Origin: Prevotellaceae bacterium | GTDB taxonomy: Bacteria; Bacteroidota; Bacteroidia; Bacteroidales; UBA932 | Reading direction: 5' to 3' | Assembly: GCA_031266015.1 (NCBI GenBank) | Contig: JAISBU010000034.1 | Location: forward strand, 1-63,258 | DNA: 63,258 nucleotides | Part shown: one piece after another, positions 50,001 to 57,000 of the stretch | Layout of the letters: the number at the start of each line of letters is the position of its first letter | Position numbering within the stretch: position 1 is the stretch's first letter | Position numbers and translations under genes: made by a program | Notes under the pieces: generated by a model | Told to the model about the DNA's origin: nothing | The model's database searches: none | What the model saw: the letters and a program-made list of their open reading frames with translations, nothing else

Positions 50001-50246
50001 TTTAAAACCAGTAAGTTTTTCCTCGTCACCGTCGCATCTGGCTTGACCGCTACAGTTTCCGATTCTCATGTAGTAATGGATGTCATCAACGGCTGCTAAA
50101 TCGTAAACAGCTGGAATAGGCCCTGTCCACTGCGGAAAGGGTAGCAGCTCGCTTAGCCCCCTTTCGTCAAAGGTTGTAGTAATTTGGGCCTGAGCAGCCA
50201 GTAGGCAGGCGCTACCCAAAAGCGTAAGCAAAATTTTTCGTGCCAT
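44088..50246 (-). CDS. Giant repeat-rich surface protein with type IX secretion sorting domain
   Basis: The 2052-residue protein has a signal peptide (LGSACLLAAQAQ), an N-terminal region of about 530 residues, then about 17 repeats of 70-75 residues (about 535-1855). Two alternating kinds are seen: one with GHSGGTFSGQGV, RFYPAQAK and GFNTITYSYGSGSC, the other with LMDYV, KGGTFTGAGV, FYPTQAG and HEITY. Each has two Cys that could form a disulfide. A PKD domain (about 1860-1940, YTWQFGDGGYS) precedes a type A type IX sorting domain (about 1977-2052: LFPNPITDGVLNI, VDIYDMG, LKPGMYLVTL). It should be exported by the host T9SS and fixed to the surface. It lies within the tra operon between traO and the coupling protein, so a role in cell contact during mating is plausible. 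Confidence 0.88.
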   Translation of the reverse strand: MARKILLTLLGSACLLAAQAQITTTFDERGLSELLPFPQWTGPIPAVYDLAAVDDIHYYMRIGNCSGQARCDGDEEKLTGFKTGLSFNLSRTVGVSILQPPFNSYTIKYIKQRPISSGCDYVRSTTGNWYSDNFIVTGGGLSGDDFDGFDHVRYASYETDEGSPIKPRGLVSWADELLNDVTRHVKFNRLPIVNAQLKSSSHVKTGVIKQVYYADADGSVDIALATGVGNGSVRAYCFAPTRGYMSIGYFTTADENMTGEYNQQQKRYIAYEKVWGSRGADEHSYRFRMADWKSPAIRNSVSVSQDPNYPSMSVKKLNGGLEVYIVLLGGTDMALPNNNYHGSAGKKITFYGRPRLLRTHVYPVQPKWRKDKFKSSYCINDAAIDLTEYVNMGTEVFNGKFTVEEGNPDILKKGKLLDFSQLSATGNISSKQLVKIRCYPYWTENNDDLNPYMEFTTYIYPKPTLTIANELEKVCSYETDFTPDRYTVELAGTGAYTGSYFKSGKLNAADASAAGYSSVNLTYSYKITESGCTASEVYAQPISKAPDLSDFVMPKNVFCFDETIDLRECTSVTGGTFSGFGVNSDAETFSSAFGGIGNGDIYFNKTDKGCKAEKKQTVSVRDLQVADVFFIKPPAMCANDEAIYLPDYLTDSWASNGVFAGKGVESPRFYPNKVDAEFPKITYSYGLTGCKITLSQELQVKTPATLAVSGVPAVCSTNELDLSKYVNIKGGTFTGASISGNNFSPIGAGIGSHPISYAVTAANGCHLSTSFNLVVNDLLTDDVTFEGIPEQCGSDAGYLDLRFYVKGHSGGTFSGKGVENFRFYPAQASLGFNTLTYTYGNGSCRRTIQTEVYVTAVPSITFEKFDRVCDNDPVKLMDYVSPKGGTFTGAGVVDNVFYPTQAGLGAHEITYATAVGTCTITGKTHLSVVGLSDNDANFRSLPEVCITDDSYIDLRGYTVNAPDDGTFTGTGVEGFRFYPAKAKVGFSTITYSFTSGSCPKTIRTEVFVRNVPAVSFRAISTVCTSTTVDLMSFVTTKGGTFSGNGVLGSTFYAEQAGVGKHEITYRVSSNGCASVAKTTIDVADLLDEHITFNSIAPVCKSDSNWLDLRTYINHTGGTFSGQGVENYRFYPSRANEGYVLLAYAYGSGSCKRTVYVEVLVLARPTVSLSSFPVLCESGVEVNLQNYANPKGGAFFGVGVNSDVFSAAAAQVGKHTLTYTYADGNGCKNTASATLEVNNSYSPDVSFGGLPEVCATDAGYYELSSYVKGHTGGTFSGQGVNNGRFYPAQAKTGLNTLAYTYGSGVCQKALKADVNVLTVSQTRPITVDKMCSNTPVELMDYVNNKGGTFSGTGVQNNVFYPTSAGYGIHDIAYQVAIESCISAASLQVEVLSVAVPPVFEAIPSLCKSDSSYIDLREYILNYQEGTFSGQGVESYRYYPMRAKDGFNTVTYSYGAGSCQRSLKTEIYIIPKQELILTPFSRICEADTLPLSANANMPGGTWSGKGVFGDSFIAEQAGTGTHTLTYTVTQGMCRASGSASVEVASLLPKNVTFVTPATMCIQDLGYITLSDYVQGHSGGTFSGQGVSNGRFYPAQAKVGFNTITYSYGSGSCQRTLKAEVEVTNSSATKVTITPLPKFCKADTINLLHYASAKGGVFTGAGVLYDTLFYSEQAGVGAHELVYQVNINGCNSYTTANVTVLSLNRNDIRFKQRLPDYCSTESEAVDLFDLVENSRDGAFSGKGVEQDRYFYPSKVGAEASTITYTYGTGTCQQKITADLKLYAAPNRGTIDIDDVLSLCGGTLDLGAMVEPKGGLFSGAYTTPEGVFDGNAAPLGETEVVYSVANKGCKLTKSILVKNEPAQTFNFSVDVSQVQEGGKVRFAPEKSGMAGYTWQFGDGGYSKEVSPWHYYYHADATFDVRLEVKNSLGCLLSTLKPALITVGSDVKGKYVQTQGHRYYIGAPTPDNGELEAVQSATGCRTLEVALFPNPITDGVLNISQVECVERVDIYDMGMALVLSEGAPTGSLSVARLKPGMYLVTLKLIDGGLKVGKILVK

Positions 50247-50250
50247 AAAG

Positions 50251-50281
50251 TTTGACTTAAAGTTTAAAATTTATATATTTG
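50251..50281 (+). promoter_or_regulatory. Promoter of the antisense lipoprotein gene (TTTG-N19-TATATTTG)
   Basis: TTTG (50251-50254) and TATATTTG (50274-50281) are 19 bases apart, an exact consensus fit on the plus strand, opposite to the tra operon. The start codon at 50305 follows about 24 bases later. Confidence 0.85.
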
Positions 50282-50304
50282 TAGAAATTAACCTAATACA
50301 AATT

Positions 50305-50916
50305 ATGAATATGAAAACAATGCAGCTTATTACGGTGGTGGCAGCCATGCTTATGGCCGTGGCCTGCTCCAAGGACGAGGCAAAAGACTACACTCTGGAT
50401 GGCGTGCTGTCTGAGGTGGCAAGTAACGGCACGCATGCTTGGGTAGAAACCAACCAAACAATTAATGATGCTGAATATGGCCAGGTTTTTAATGGGAAAA
50501 CCTACACCGACGTTTCGGCTTTGGTAGTAGCGCTCAGGGCAGCAGGGTTTACTCCGGATACATCTTTGGCGGAGGGAAGAATCGATGCTGATAGCAAAAA
50601 GTTTGGTTGTGCCGGGCTGCGCAAAATGGTGTACAACTTCAAAAGCGAAGGAACGGCGATTACCACCAACTACTATACCGACGAGTGTGCCTGTCTCAAT
50701 GCAACAAGAAGCCGTTACACTACCTATCAGGCGTGGTCGGGCAGCGAGGCGGGAGATGCTATTTATTTGGATGGCAGCGTTCATTTCAATGTTACAGGGT
50801 TCTCTAAAAAATACTTCGAGGGTAGCGATGCTGATATGCAAGGTAGGCAGTTTCGCTTCGAGCTTATTGAAAAGCGCAAGCTCAAAAGCGCCGGGCTTAC
50901 CAAGCTGGACGACTAA
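50305..50916 (+). CDS. Surface-type lipoprotein transcribed against the tra operon
   Basis: The 203-residue protein has a lipoprotein signal (AAMLMAVAC, Cys about 21) followed by SKDEAKD. A Lys followed by acidic residues just after the lipid Cys is the kind of signal that sends lipoproteins to the cell surface in Bacteroidetes. The rest contains three Cys (GCAGL, DECACL) and a mixed alpha/beta pattern without a family that I know. It has its own consensus promoter and runs opposite to the tra genes, so it can be expressed when tra is silent. That, with its surface signal, makes it a candidate for surface exclusion; this is an inference. Confidence 0.75.
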   Translation: MNMKTMQLITVVAAMLMAVACSKDEAKDYTLDGVLSEVASNGTHAWVETNQTINDAEYGQVFNGKTYTDVSALVVALRAAGFTPDTSLAEGRIDADSKKFGCAGLRKMVYNFKSEGTAITTNYYTDECACLNATRSRYTTYQAWSGSEAGDAIYLDGSVHFNVTGFSKKYFEGSDADMQGRQFRFELIEKRKLKSAGLTKLDD

Positions 50917-51116
50917 ATTCCAATTCTAAATCCTACATCTATAAAGTGGCGCAACCTGGCCTGCTGTATCCTGGTTAGGCACTCTACACCTTGGTTAAGG
51001 CCGAAAAAAAAGCCTACTCCACCCAGCAAATGCTCATACTCCAGGCGTGCGCTGGCCCTAACCGCGCATGCCCCCAAAAGCAGAGTGCAGAAAAAAACTT
51101 TGTAAGCTCGTGTCAT
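50913..51116 (-). pseudogene. Truncated duplicate of the traO 3' end
   Basis: The 67-residue frame has a signal-like N-terminus (VFFCTLLLGACAV) joined to a C-terminal 45 residues nearly identical to the end of TraO (ARLEYEHLLGGVGFFFGL, LTRIQQARLRHFIDVGFRIG). At DNA level 50914-51052 matches 51472-51610 with 7 differences in 139 bases. The TraO barrel is missing, so this is most likely a relic of duplication and deletion, though a small secreted protein cannot be excluded. The rightward promoter at 51099-51130 lies in its 5' end. Confidence 0.75.
50914..51052. repeat. 139-base direct repeat, copy 1 (traO 3' end)
   Basis: Matches 51472-51610 at the same orientation with 7 substitutions and no gaps (about 95% identity). 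It begins at the stop codon of the lipoprotein gene at 50305-50916. Confidence 0.93.
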
Positions 51117-51130
51117 TTTTAGTATCTTTG
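51099..51130 (+). promoter_or_regulatory. Promoter of the two small membrane protein genes (TTTG-N20-TATCTTTG)
   Basis: TTTG (51099-51102) and TATCTTTG (51123-51130) are 20 bases apart on the plus strand, a consensus fit, 26 bases before the ATG at 51156. Confidence 0.85.
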
Positions 51131-51155
51131 TAAGTGCATTATTTATTTTTGCTGT

Positions 51156-51350
51156 ATGAAAATCTATGAAAAAGCAGGAGACTTTTTACTCAATGTAGCC
51201 CAACTGGTTATCGGCGGCGTTATTTTAGCCGGAATTATGAGCGAAAACGTCAGTAAATATGTGCTATATGTAGGCGGCATTACTTTTACTGTAGGGTTAA
51301 TCGTTGCTGCATTTATTTTCTATAAAATTCAAAATAAAAATAAGGAGTAA
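51156..51350 (+). CDS. 64-residue two-span membrane protein
   Basis: The protein has two hydrophobic segments (VAQLVIGGVILAGIM, about 15-29, and VLYVGGITFTVGLIVAAFIF, about 37-56) and a basic tail (YKIQNKNKE). No family is recognised. It has a consensus promoter, runs against the tra operon and is followed 4 bases later by another small membrane protein gene. The pair lies between the two traO-end repeats. Entry exclusion, immunity or a holin-like role are possible; entry exclusion fits the context best. Confidence 0.7.
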   Translation: MKIYEKAGDFLLNVAQLVIGGVILAGIMSENVSKYVLYVGGITFTVGLIVAAFIFYKIQNKNKE

Positions 51351-51354
51351 TATC

Positions 51355-51474
51355 ATGGGACTAATTTTATTTATGGGATCGCTTGTGCTTATGGCGTATA
51401 TTGGTGTAGCTATTGCTGTTTACATCAACAGGGATATTCTGTTTCCAAAGCGCTACAACAAGCATTCCGCTTAA
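51355..51474 (+). CDS. 39-residue single-span membrane protein
   Basis: The frame from ATG 51355 to TAA 51472-51474 encodes one transmembrane segment (LFMGSLVLMAYIGVAIAVYI, about 5-24) and a short basic tail (RDILFPKRYNKHSA). It follows the 64-residue gene by 4 bases in the same transcript. Its stop overlaps the traO stop on the other strand by three bases. Function unknown. Confidence 0.65.
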   Translation: MGLILFMGSLVLMAYIGVAIAVYINRDILFPKRYNKHSA

Positions 51475-52049
51475 ATTCCGATTCTAAAGCCTACATCTAT
51501 AAAGTGGCGCAACCTGGCCTGCTGTATCCTGGTCAGGCACTCTATGCTTTGGCTAAGGCCGAAAAAAAAGCCTACTCCACCCAGCAAATGCTCATACTCC
51601 AGGCGTGCGCCGAGGCCATACATTACGCTATGCACTTCGGCGCTTTCTATTTTCAGGCTTTTGGCGTACTGGTAGCCCACCTCCGGGCTTAACCCAAACA
51701 GCACTCTGCTGCCGGAGCCCAGCTTAATGAGGCTCCAGTAGCAGGTTAAGCTTGCGCTTACTACGTCGGCCACCTCCCGCTCATCAACCGTGTTGTGGTA
51801 GTAGCTGCCCTCCAGCTGCCACGAGCGCTCACGCCGTAAAATTTTCCCGTAGCCAAGCCCAAAACCAAATCGGCTGGTAAAGTTTGTTCCGGTAATCCCC
51901 TTAAGCGTAATACGCTCACTGCCAGCGGAGTATCTGAACTTGCCGCTGTAGGAGCCCTCGCCGCCGTCAAAGCGGGTGGTGCGCTGCTGTGCGGTTACGC
52001 TTAGGCTTACGCTCAAAAGGCAGAAAAGGGGTATGATAAAAAATCTCAT
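51471..52049 (-). CDS. traO: TraO, outer-membrane protein of the conjugation system
   Basis: The 192-residue protein has a signal peptide (LLSVSLSVTAQQ) and amphipathic beta-strands throughout (FGFGLGYGKIL, WQLEGSYYHNTV, LFGLSPEVGYQYA), ending in FIDVGFRIGI. Size and order after traM fit TraO of Bacteroides conjugative transposons. It is probably a small outer-membrane barrel. Its 3' end is duplicated at 50914-51052. Confidence 0.85.
   Translation of the reverse strand: MRFFIIPLFCLLSVSLSVTAQQRTTRFDGGEGSYSGKFRYSAGSERITLKGITGTNFTSRFGFGLGYGKILRRERSWQLEGSYYHNTVDEREVADVVSASLTCYWSLIKLGSGSRVLFGLSPEVGYQYAKSLKIESAEVHSVMYGLGARLEYEHLLGGVGFFFGLSQSIECLTRIQQARLRHFIDVGFRIGI
51472..51610. repeat. 139-base direct repeat, copy 2 (traO 3' end)
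   Basis: Second copy of the repeat at 50914-51052, here as the intact 3' end of traO. Recombination between the copies would delete 558 bases including both small membrane protein genes. Confidence 0.93.
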
Positions 52050-52054
52050 GGCTG

Positions 52055-53170
52055 CTACTTTGTGGGAACCGCAATGTATACCTCGTAGCTATCCTCCAGG
52101 GTTATCGTTATTTTTTGCTGCTTGGATATTGTTTTTTGTAGCTGTCGGCTGGTCTCTTTGGCAACAGTGCCTACAAGCTGGTTGGGCAGCACGCTGCCCA
52201 CCTCTTCTACCACGCTCTCGCCAGCCTTGTCTTGCGCTACTTCTTCATACTCCTTAAGGTAAATGCCCTTGACCATATCGAAATCGCAGATGGAAAGCCC
52301 AGTGATGGGAAATTTCCCCTCGCGCGTCATCACGTTGCTGAGGTGAATTTGCATGCGGTTCCCGGATTGCTGGGCTATACCGTATATAATGCTGCCAGCG
52401 GGCATTTTGTTTTTACCGTAGGGTATAATTTCTGTGTTGCGGAGCGTCACCGGATCGCCGCTCTTCACACGTTGTGTGCCGTATATTTTGGCGGTGTAGA
52501 GCAGCTCTTTATCCTGCGTTACCTTGCTGTTTTTGTCGGGCAGGTTAACGGTGCCAAAGTCGTTGCGCTCCTGTACGACGGTAAAGTTGAACTTGGGCTT
52601 GCGCATTTGTTCCTCCAGCGCAGCTGCTTTAGCCTCCGCTGCCAGCCGTGCCTCACGCTCTGTGCGCACCCGCTCGTTGGTTTCTGCGCGTGCTTTTTCC
52701 GCGGCTGCCTTTTCCCGGCGCTCCATCGCTGCTAAAGCTCCATCGCTGCCACTGGCAGCGCCGCTGTCAGCTTTGGCTGTACGGGCTGCTGCAGGAGCTT
52801 TAACTTTAGCCTTAGCTTGTGTGGCGGCAGGTTTGGTGGCTGCTTTGGGAGCAGGAGCTGGGGTAGCTTCACTTGGGGCGATAGCCACTGGCGCTGCCGT
52901 TGGAGGTGGCAGCGCCTCCGTTATCCCTGCGCCTGTGTCTGATGTCATCCCAAAGATGGCCGCGGCGTTGCTGTTATCTACCTCATACTCACGGGTGGGC
53001 TGGTTGGGCGTTATGGTCGGCTCTTTGACTATAGTGGTGGCTGCCTGGCGGGCACGAAAATTGCGTACACGACCTCTGAGGTAGAGTACTAACACAAATA
53101 GTAGCGCTACCACGGCTACAACCATGACGAGCACGATGTGTTTTTTCAGCCATTCTGTTTGTTTACTCAT
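52055..53170 (-). CDS. traM: TraM, VirB10-like protein
   Basis: The 371-residue protein has an N-terminal transmembrane segment (VLVMVVAVVALLFVLVLYL, about 12-30), a long Ala/Pro/Lys-rich linker across the periplasm (about 75-190) and a C-terminal domain (NFTVVQERNDFGTVNL, RNTEIIPYGKNKMPAGSIIYG, GKFPITGLSICDFD) typical of TraM. The VirB10-like protein links the inner-membrane ATPases to the outer-membrane core. It lies between traN and traO, 2 and 5 bases away. Confidence 0.9.
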   Translation of the reverse strand: MSKQTEWLKKHIVLVMVVAVVALLFVLVLYLRGRVRNFRARQAATTIVKEPTITPNQPTREYEVDNSNAAAIFGMTSDTGAGITEALPPPTAAPVAIAPSEATPAPAPKAATKPAATQAKAKVKAPAAARTAKADSGAASGSDGALAAMERREKAAAEKARAETNERVRTEREARLAAEAKAAALEEQMRKPKFNFTVVQERNDFGTVNLPDKNSKVTQDKELLYTAKIYGTQRVKSGDPVTLRNTEIIPYGKNKMPAGSIIYGIAQQSGNRMQIHLSNVMTREGKFPITGLSICDFDMVKGIYLKEYEEVAQDKAGESVVEEVGSVLPNQLVGTVAKETSRQLQKTISKQQKITITLEDSYEVYIAVPTK

Positions 53171-53172
53171 GC

Positions 53173-54036
53173 TTACCTCCTGTTTTCCAGCTGTTTACTG
53201 TGCATTATGGCCGGGTTGGCCACCTCAAATACCAGCTTGCGGTTGCCCTTTTGCTCCCGGAAGGTAACCACCAGGCGCTCGTCGCTGCGTATGCCGAACG
53301 TGGGAATAATGTATACCATCGGCTCAATGGAGCGGGCGGCTACGCTTAGCTTGCTGTTCATTACTACGGCGAACACATCCGTAAACTTTTCCTTTTTCTT
53401 GCGCCAAAATCCCTGCTTATAGCGCTGCACGTACTGGAATGAGATGTGCTCAAAGCTGTACCCTATGCTCGTGCTGTTTTCTACCACAAACTTGAGGTAG
53501 GCGTAGTTGTTGTCCGTGCGGATGAGCCGCAGGTAGGCGCCTATGCCGTCTTCCTGCATGCCGAAATCATAGATTTCGTCCGGCATTTTCTTTATGATGT
53601 CCGATCGGGTTTTAAGCTCAGAAATAAAAAACTCCTCGGTTTCCTCCTCGTGCCTTTGCTTTTGCAGGCGTTGCTGAATGTACGAGCCGTGGCTCTTATT
53701 AAAGTCGTCCCGCCTATCGTAAAACTCTTTCATGGAGTTCTTATCGTACTGTAGCAGCGCATAGTAGTACTGCAGGTAGGTGCTGTCGCCGTAGCTCACA
53801 AATACGCTGCTGAGGTTGTTGTCACGCTTGTTGGCGGCGCGTATCATCAGGCAGTTTTCGTAGGCTATGGCTGTAAAGTCCCGCTCGTTGCCCAAGCCGT
53901 AGGCGTATATTTTGTGGTTAAAGATAAGGTACGAGGTGCCGCCATTCACGAGAATGGTGTCCAACGGCCCGTTTGCCCAAGCACCGCCACACAGGGTAAA
54001 CAGCAGCAAGGCCAGTATGCGTGTTTTTAAGTTCAT
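53173..54036 (-). CDS. traN: TraN, VirB9-like protein
   Basis: The 287-residue protein has a signal peptide (LFTLCGGAWA) and the DUF4138/TraN layout: GGTSYLIFNHKIYAYGLGNE, an ENCLMIRAANKRDNN strand, and a C-terminal beta-domain (MVYIIPTFGIRSDERLVVTF). It forms the outer-membrane core complex with TraM. In CTnDOT-type operons TraM comes before TraN; here TraN comes first. Confidence 0.88.
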   Translation of the reverse strand: MNLKTRILALLLFTLCGGAWANGPLDTILVNGGTSYLIFNHKIYAYGLGNERDFTAIAYENCLMIRAANKRDNNLSSVFVSYGDSTYLQYYYALLQYDKNSMKEFYDRRDDFNKSHGSYIQQRLQKQRHEEETEEFFISELKTRSDIIKKMPDEIYDFGMQEDGIGAYLRLIRTDNNYAYLKFVVENSTSIGYSFEHISFQYVQRYKQGFWRKKKEKFTDVFAVVMNSKLSVAARSIEPMVYIIPTFGIRSDERLVVTFREQKGNRKLVFEVANPAIMHSKQLENRR

Positions 54037-54064
54037 AAAAGGGAGTTGAAAAAATTATAAGATT

Positions 54065-57000
54065 TTAGCGTGATATTACCTTACCAGGCGTTTTTTGTAC
54101 ATCCCTGTTTTGGTTTTGTACCATGCTCTGCATTTTGAATGCCTTAAGGTCATCGTTGAAGTCTTTCTTTTCCGACTTCGTAAATCGAAGCGTTTTGTCC
54201 TCTGCCAAAAACTTCGCAGCGTACTTGTTGCACCGGCTCAGCTCCTCCTGCGTTTTCACGTGTACCGATACGCTGCCGTCATCCTTGCATACGATGCTGG
54301 GCTTGTCCTTTGCCGCCTGACGCAGCGCTGCGTACTGCTCGGGCTTCAGCTGTTTATACTGCACAATAAATTCTTCGTTCTTACTGTCGGGAGCCTGCTT
54401 GATTTTGTACTGTGGAGTTTTGCTGGCGAGGTACTGCGCATCGAAGCTGTGCCCGGCCATATCGTTGTCAAAGGATAGGTGCTTATGCTCTACACCGTAC
54501 TTTTTTGCCACCTCGTCAAACAGCGCCAGCTGCGCGGTGGCCGGCCGGCCGCCGGTGGCCATGTACAGCGCATTTTCCGGCTTGTGCAGCTGGTAGTGGC
54601 TGAGCGCATCGAGCGGATTTTCCATTACGAATAGGTGCTCTACCTTGCCCTCTGCAGGGAGTTTGCTGAACCATGCCGCCTTGTTTTTGCCGTCTCCGGG
54701 CGCAAAGAGCTTGTCCACCATTTTATCGCCCACCGGAAACTTTTTACTGTACTGCAGCAGCAGCGAGGTCATTTCCTGATTTTTTGCCTCAGGCGAGGTT
54801 TTAAAAGGGTAAATAACGTTGTTGAAATGCTTGGGTATTTCTACCTCTTTGCCATTTACCTTGCTTATGTAGTGGGTTTTGTTTCCCTGTATAATGCTGC
54901 CCTTAAAAATAGGGCTGTCCAGCGTGGCTTTGTCTACCTGGCGCTGATGTACAAGGTAGTTGTCGGCAGTGTTCAGGTGCTCAAGGCGGTAGTCTGACAG
55001 GTGAAATTCTTTTTTTACTGCCGGAGCGCCTGCCGTCATCGCCGCCGGCTGCTGCGTACGCTCGCTCATCCATTGAACGTGCGCTTTGGAGCGCATTTCG
55101 CTGGTGGGTTGGGATAAGACGACGTCTACAAAGTGGGCGGTGGCGCTTTTTTCGCTGAACTTGGGGTACTCGGCTTCAATGAATTTAAACAGGTTGCCTG
55201 TTTCGCCTGTTTTTACGTTTTTAAAGCCGTTGCTATCCGTAACCAGCAGCACGGTGTCGCCCTTTTTGTAGCGGGGCCAGCGTTCCGTGCTGTGCTCTTG
55301 CTTGTAGCTGGAACCCTCCATGAAAACTTTAATATCGGCGGTAGCGTTGAGCTGGTAGGCAATGTTTTTGTTGTACTCCTGGCGTATGGGAAAAAATTCG
55401 CTGGGCAGGTTACCCCGCTTTAGCAGCGCTGCTTCATGTGCCTTTACCCTAAGCGCACTTTCAAACGTCCAGGCGCCACCTTGCTCTTTTACCTGTCCCA
55501 CTACGGCTTTTATCTCATTCAGCGGGCTGCGCTTGTCTGCGTTAATGCTGGCCCGCTCATGCAGGTAGGGGTACTGCTCTTTTAGGTGGCCATGGTCGAC
55601 CTTGCCCATAACAACGCTGGTTTCCTTCTCGGTCAGCAGGTTTTGGTGCGCCTCCAAAAAGGAAAGGTGTCTTGTACTCTCGGCGGTGGTAATACCTTGC
55701 CCGCTTTTCCCGATAAAGCTAATGGCCGAGGCTATGTCCTTTTCATGAAATTGGCGGGCAAATTCTGCGTAAGTTTTGGGTTCTTTCTCGCTGATGGTGG
55801 TCGCTTGATTTTTTTGCTCCTTTGCTTCCATCATTATGTTCCTACTCATAGTTCGTTGAGTAAATTCGTTCTCTATGCGTTCTGCAGGGGATTGCTCTAT
55901 ATTCTCACTCTTTTTTTCAGTATTTAAGCTATGATTATTGTCGGATAGTTTGGCGCTCATGAACTTTTCATACTCATTGAATGTGTTCATGCTCATATCA
56001 TAAAGTTCAAACTTTTCATTGTTTTGCACGCACATATAGTCTGCTAATACGCCATTATCTTTTGACTTAAAAAGAATAAAATCTATATCTTTAACTTTGA
56101 TAGGTAGTGGCATATCTTTTGTTGGAAGTAAGTGATTCATACGTATAATCTCTTGCACCTCGTCCATGCGGTTATACGTGTAGCGCAGGTTATAATCTTC
56201 TTTTTTAAGATTTTTGATAAAGTCAGCTTTTGCAAGGTCTATGTTTATTTCTTTTGCTTCCATGCTATTGTTAGTTTGGGTGGTTATTTCAGGTGTAGTA
56301 ACTTCTGTAGTAGTTTTTTTAAGCGTTTCCTGCGTATAAAAGCCTTGCAGCTTTCCATTTTGAAAATCCTCTATAAGCTTTACTGCCATTTCAAGCGGCG
56401 CATCGCGCTCAAAGCGAACGTAGGAAAGCGTTTTGCCGTTTACATCCTCTTTTCCCCTGCTTTGCTCAAAAGAGGGAGCTGAAAAAAAATCATGATGATG
56501 CCACTCCCCGTCCGCTCCCCGCTCCCAACCCGTAGCCACTTTAATATTTTTTTTATCTGCAAATGATATTGGCGCTTGCAAAATCGAAATCAACCGCTTA
56601 TCTTTGTAGGGAAGATCTTCTGAAGAACCTCCTTGATGGAGCGGCGGATTCGTTATCCGTGCAGCCTTATCAAGGAGTTTTCTTTTTTCTACCTCAGTTA
56701 AAGCGTGGTCGTAGTATCGCTGACCGTCCTTATCTATTGCAATGACCGCTTTAACGGTGTAGTCTACATCCCCTATTTTCAGCCCGGCAACGTAGTAATC
56801 GTAACTTTCTACGAATGGATGTTTTTCCCTATCCTCATTATCAATGGTATCAACATATATTCCGTTCTTTATGATTTGTGGAATAGCGGCAATACTTTGA
56901 ATCTGCGCTGGATTACCTCCATCATGGTATAATGTTTCTTGTATTCCACCTTTTGCTAACGATATTACCGCACCACTATCTCTGTTGATGTATTCCCCAC

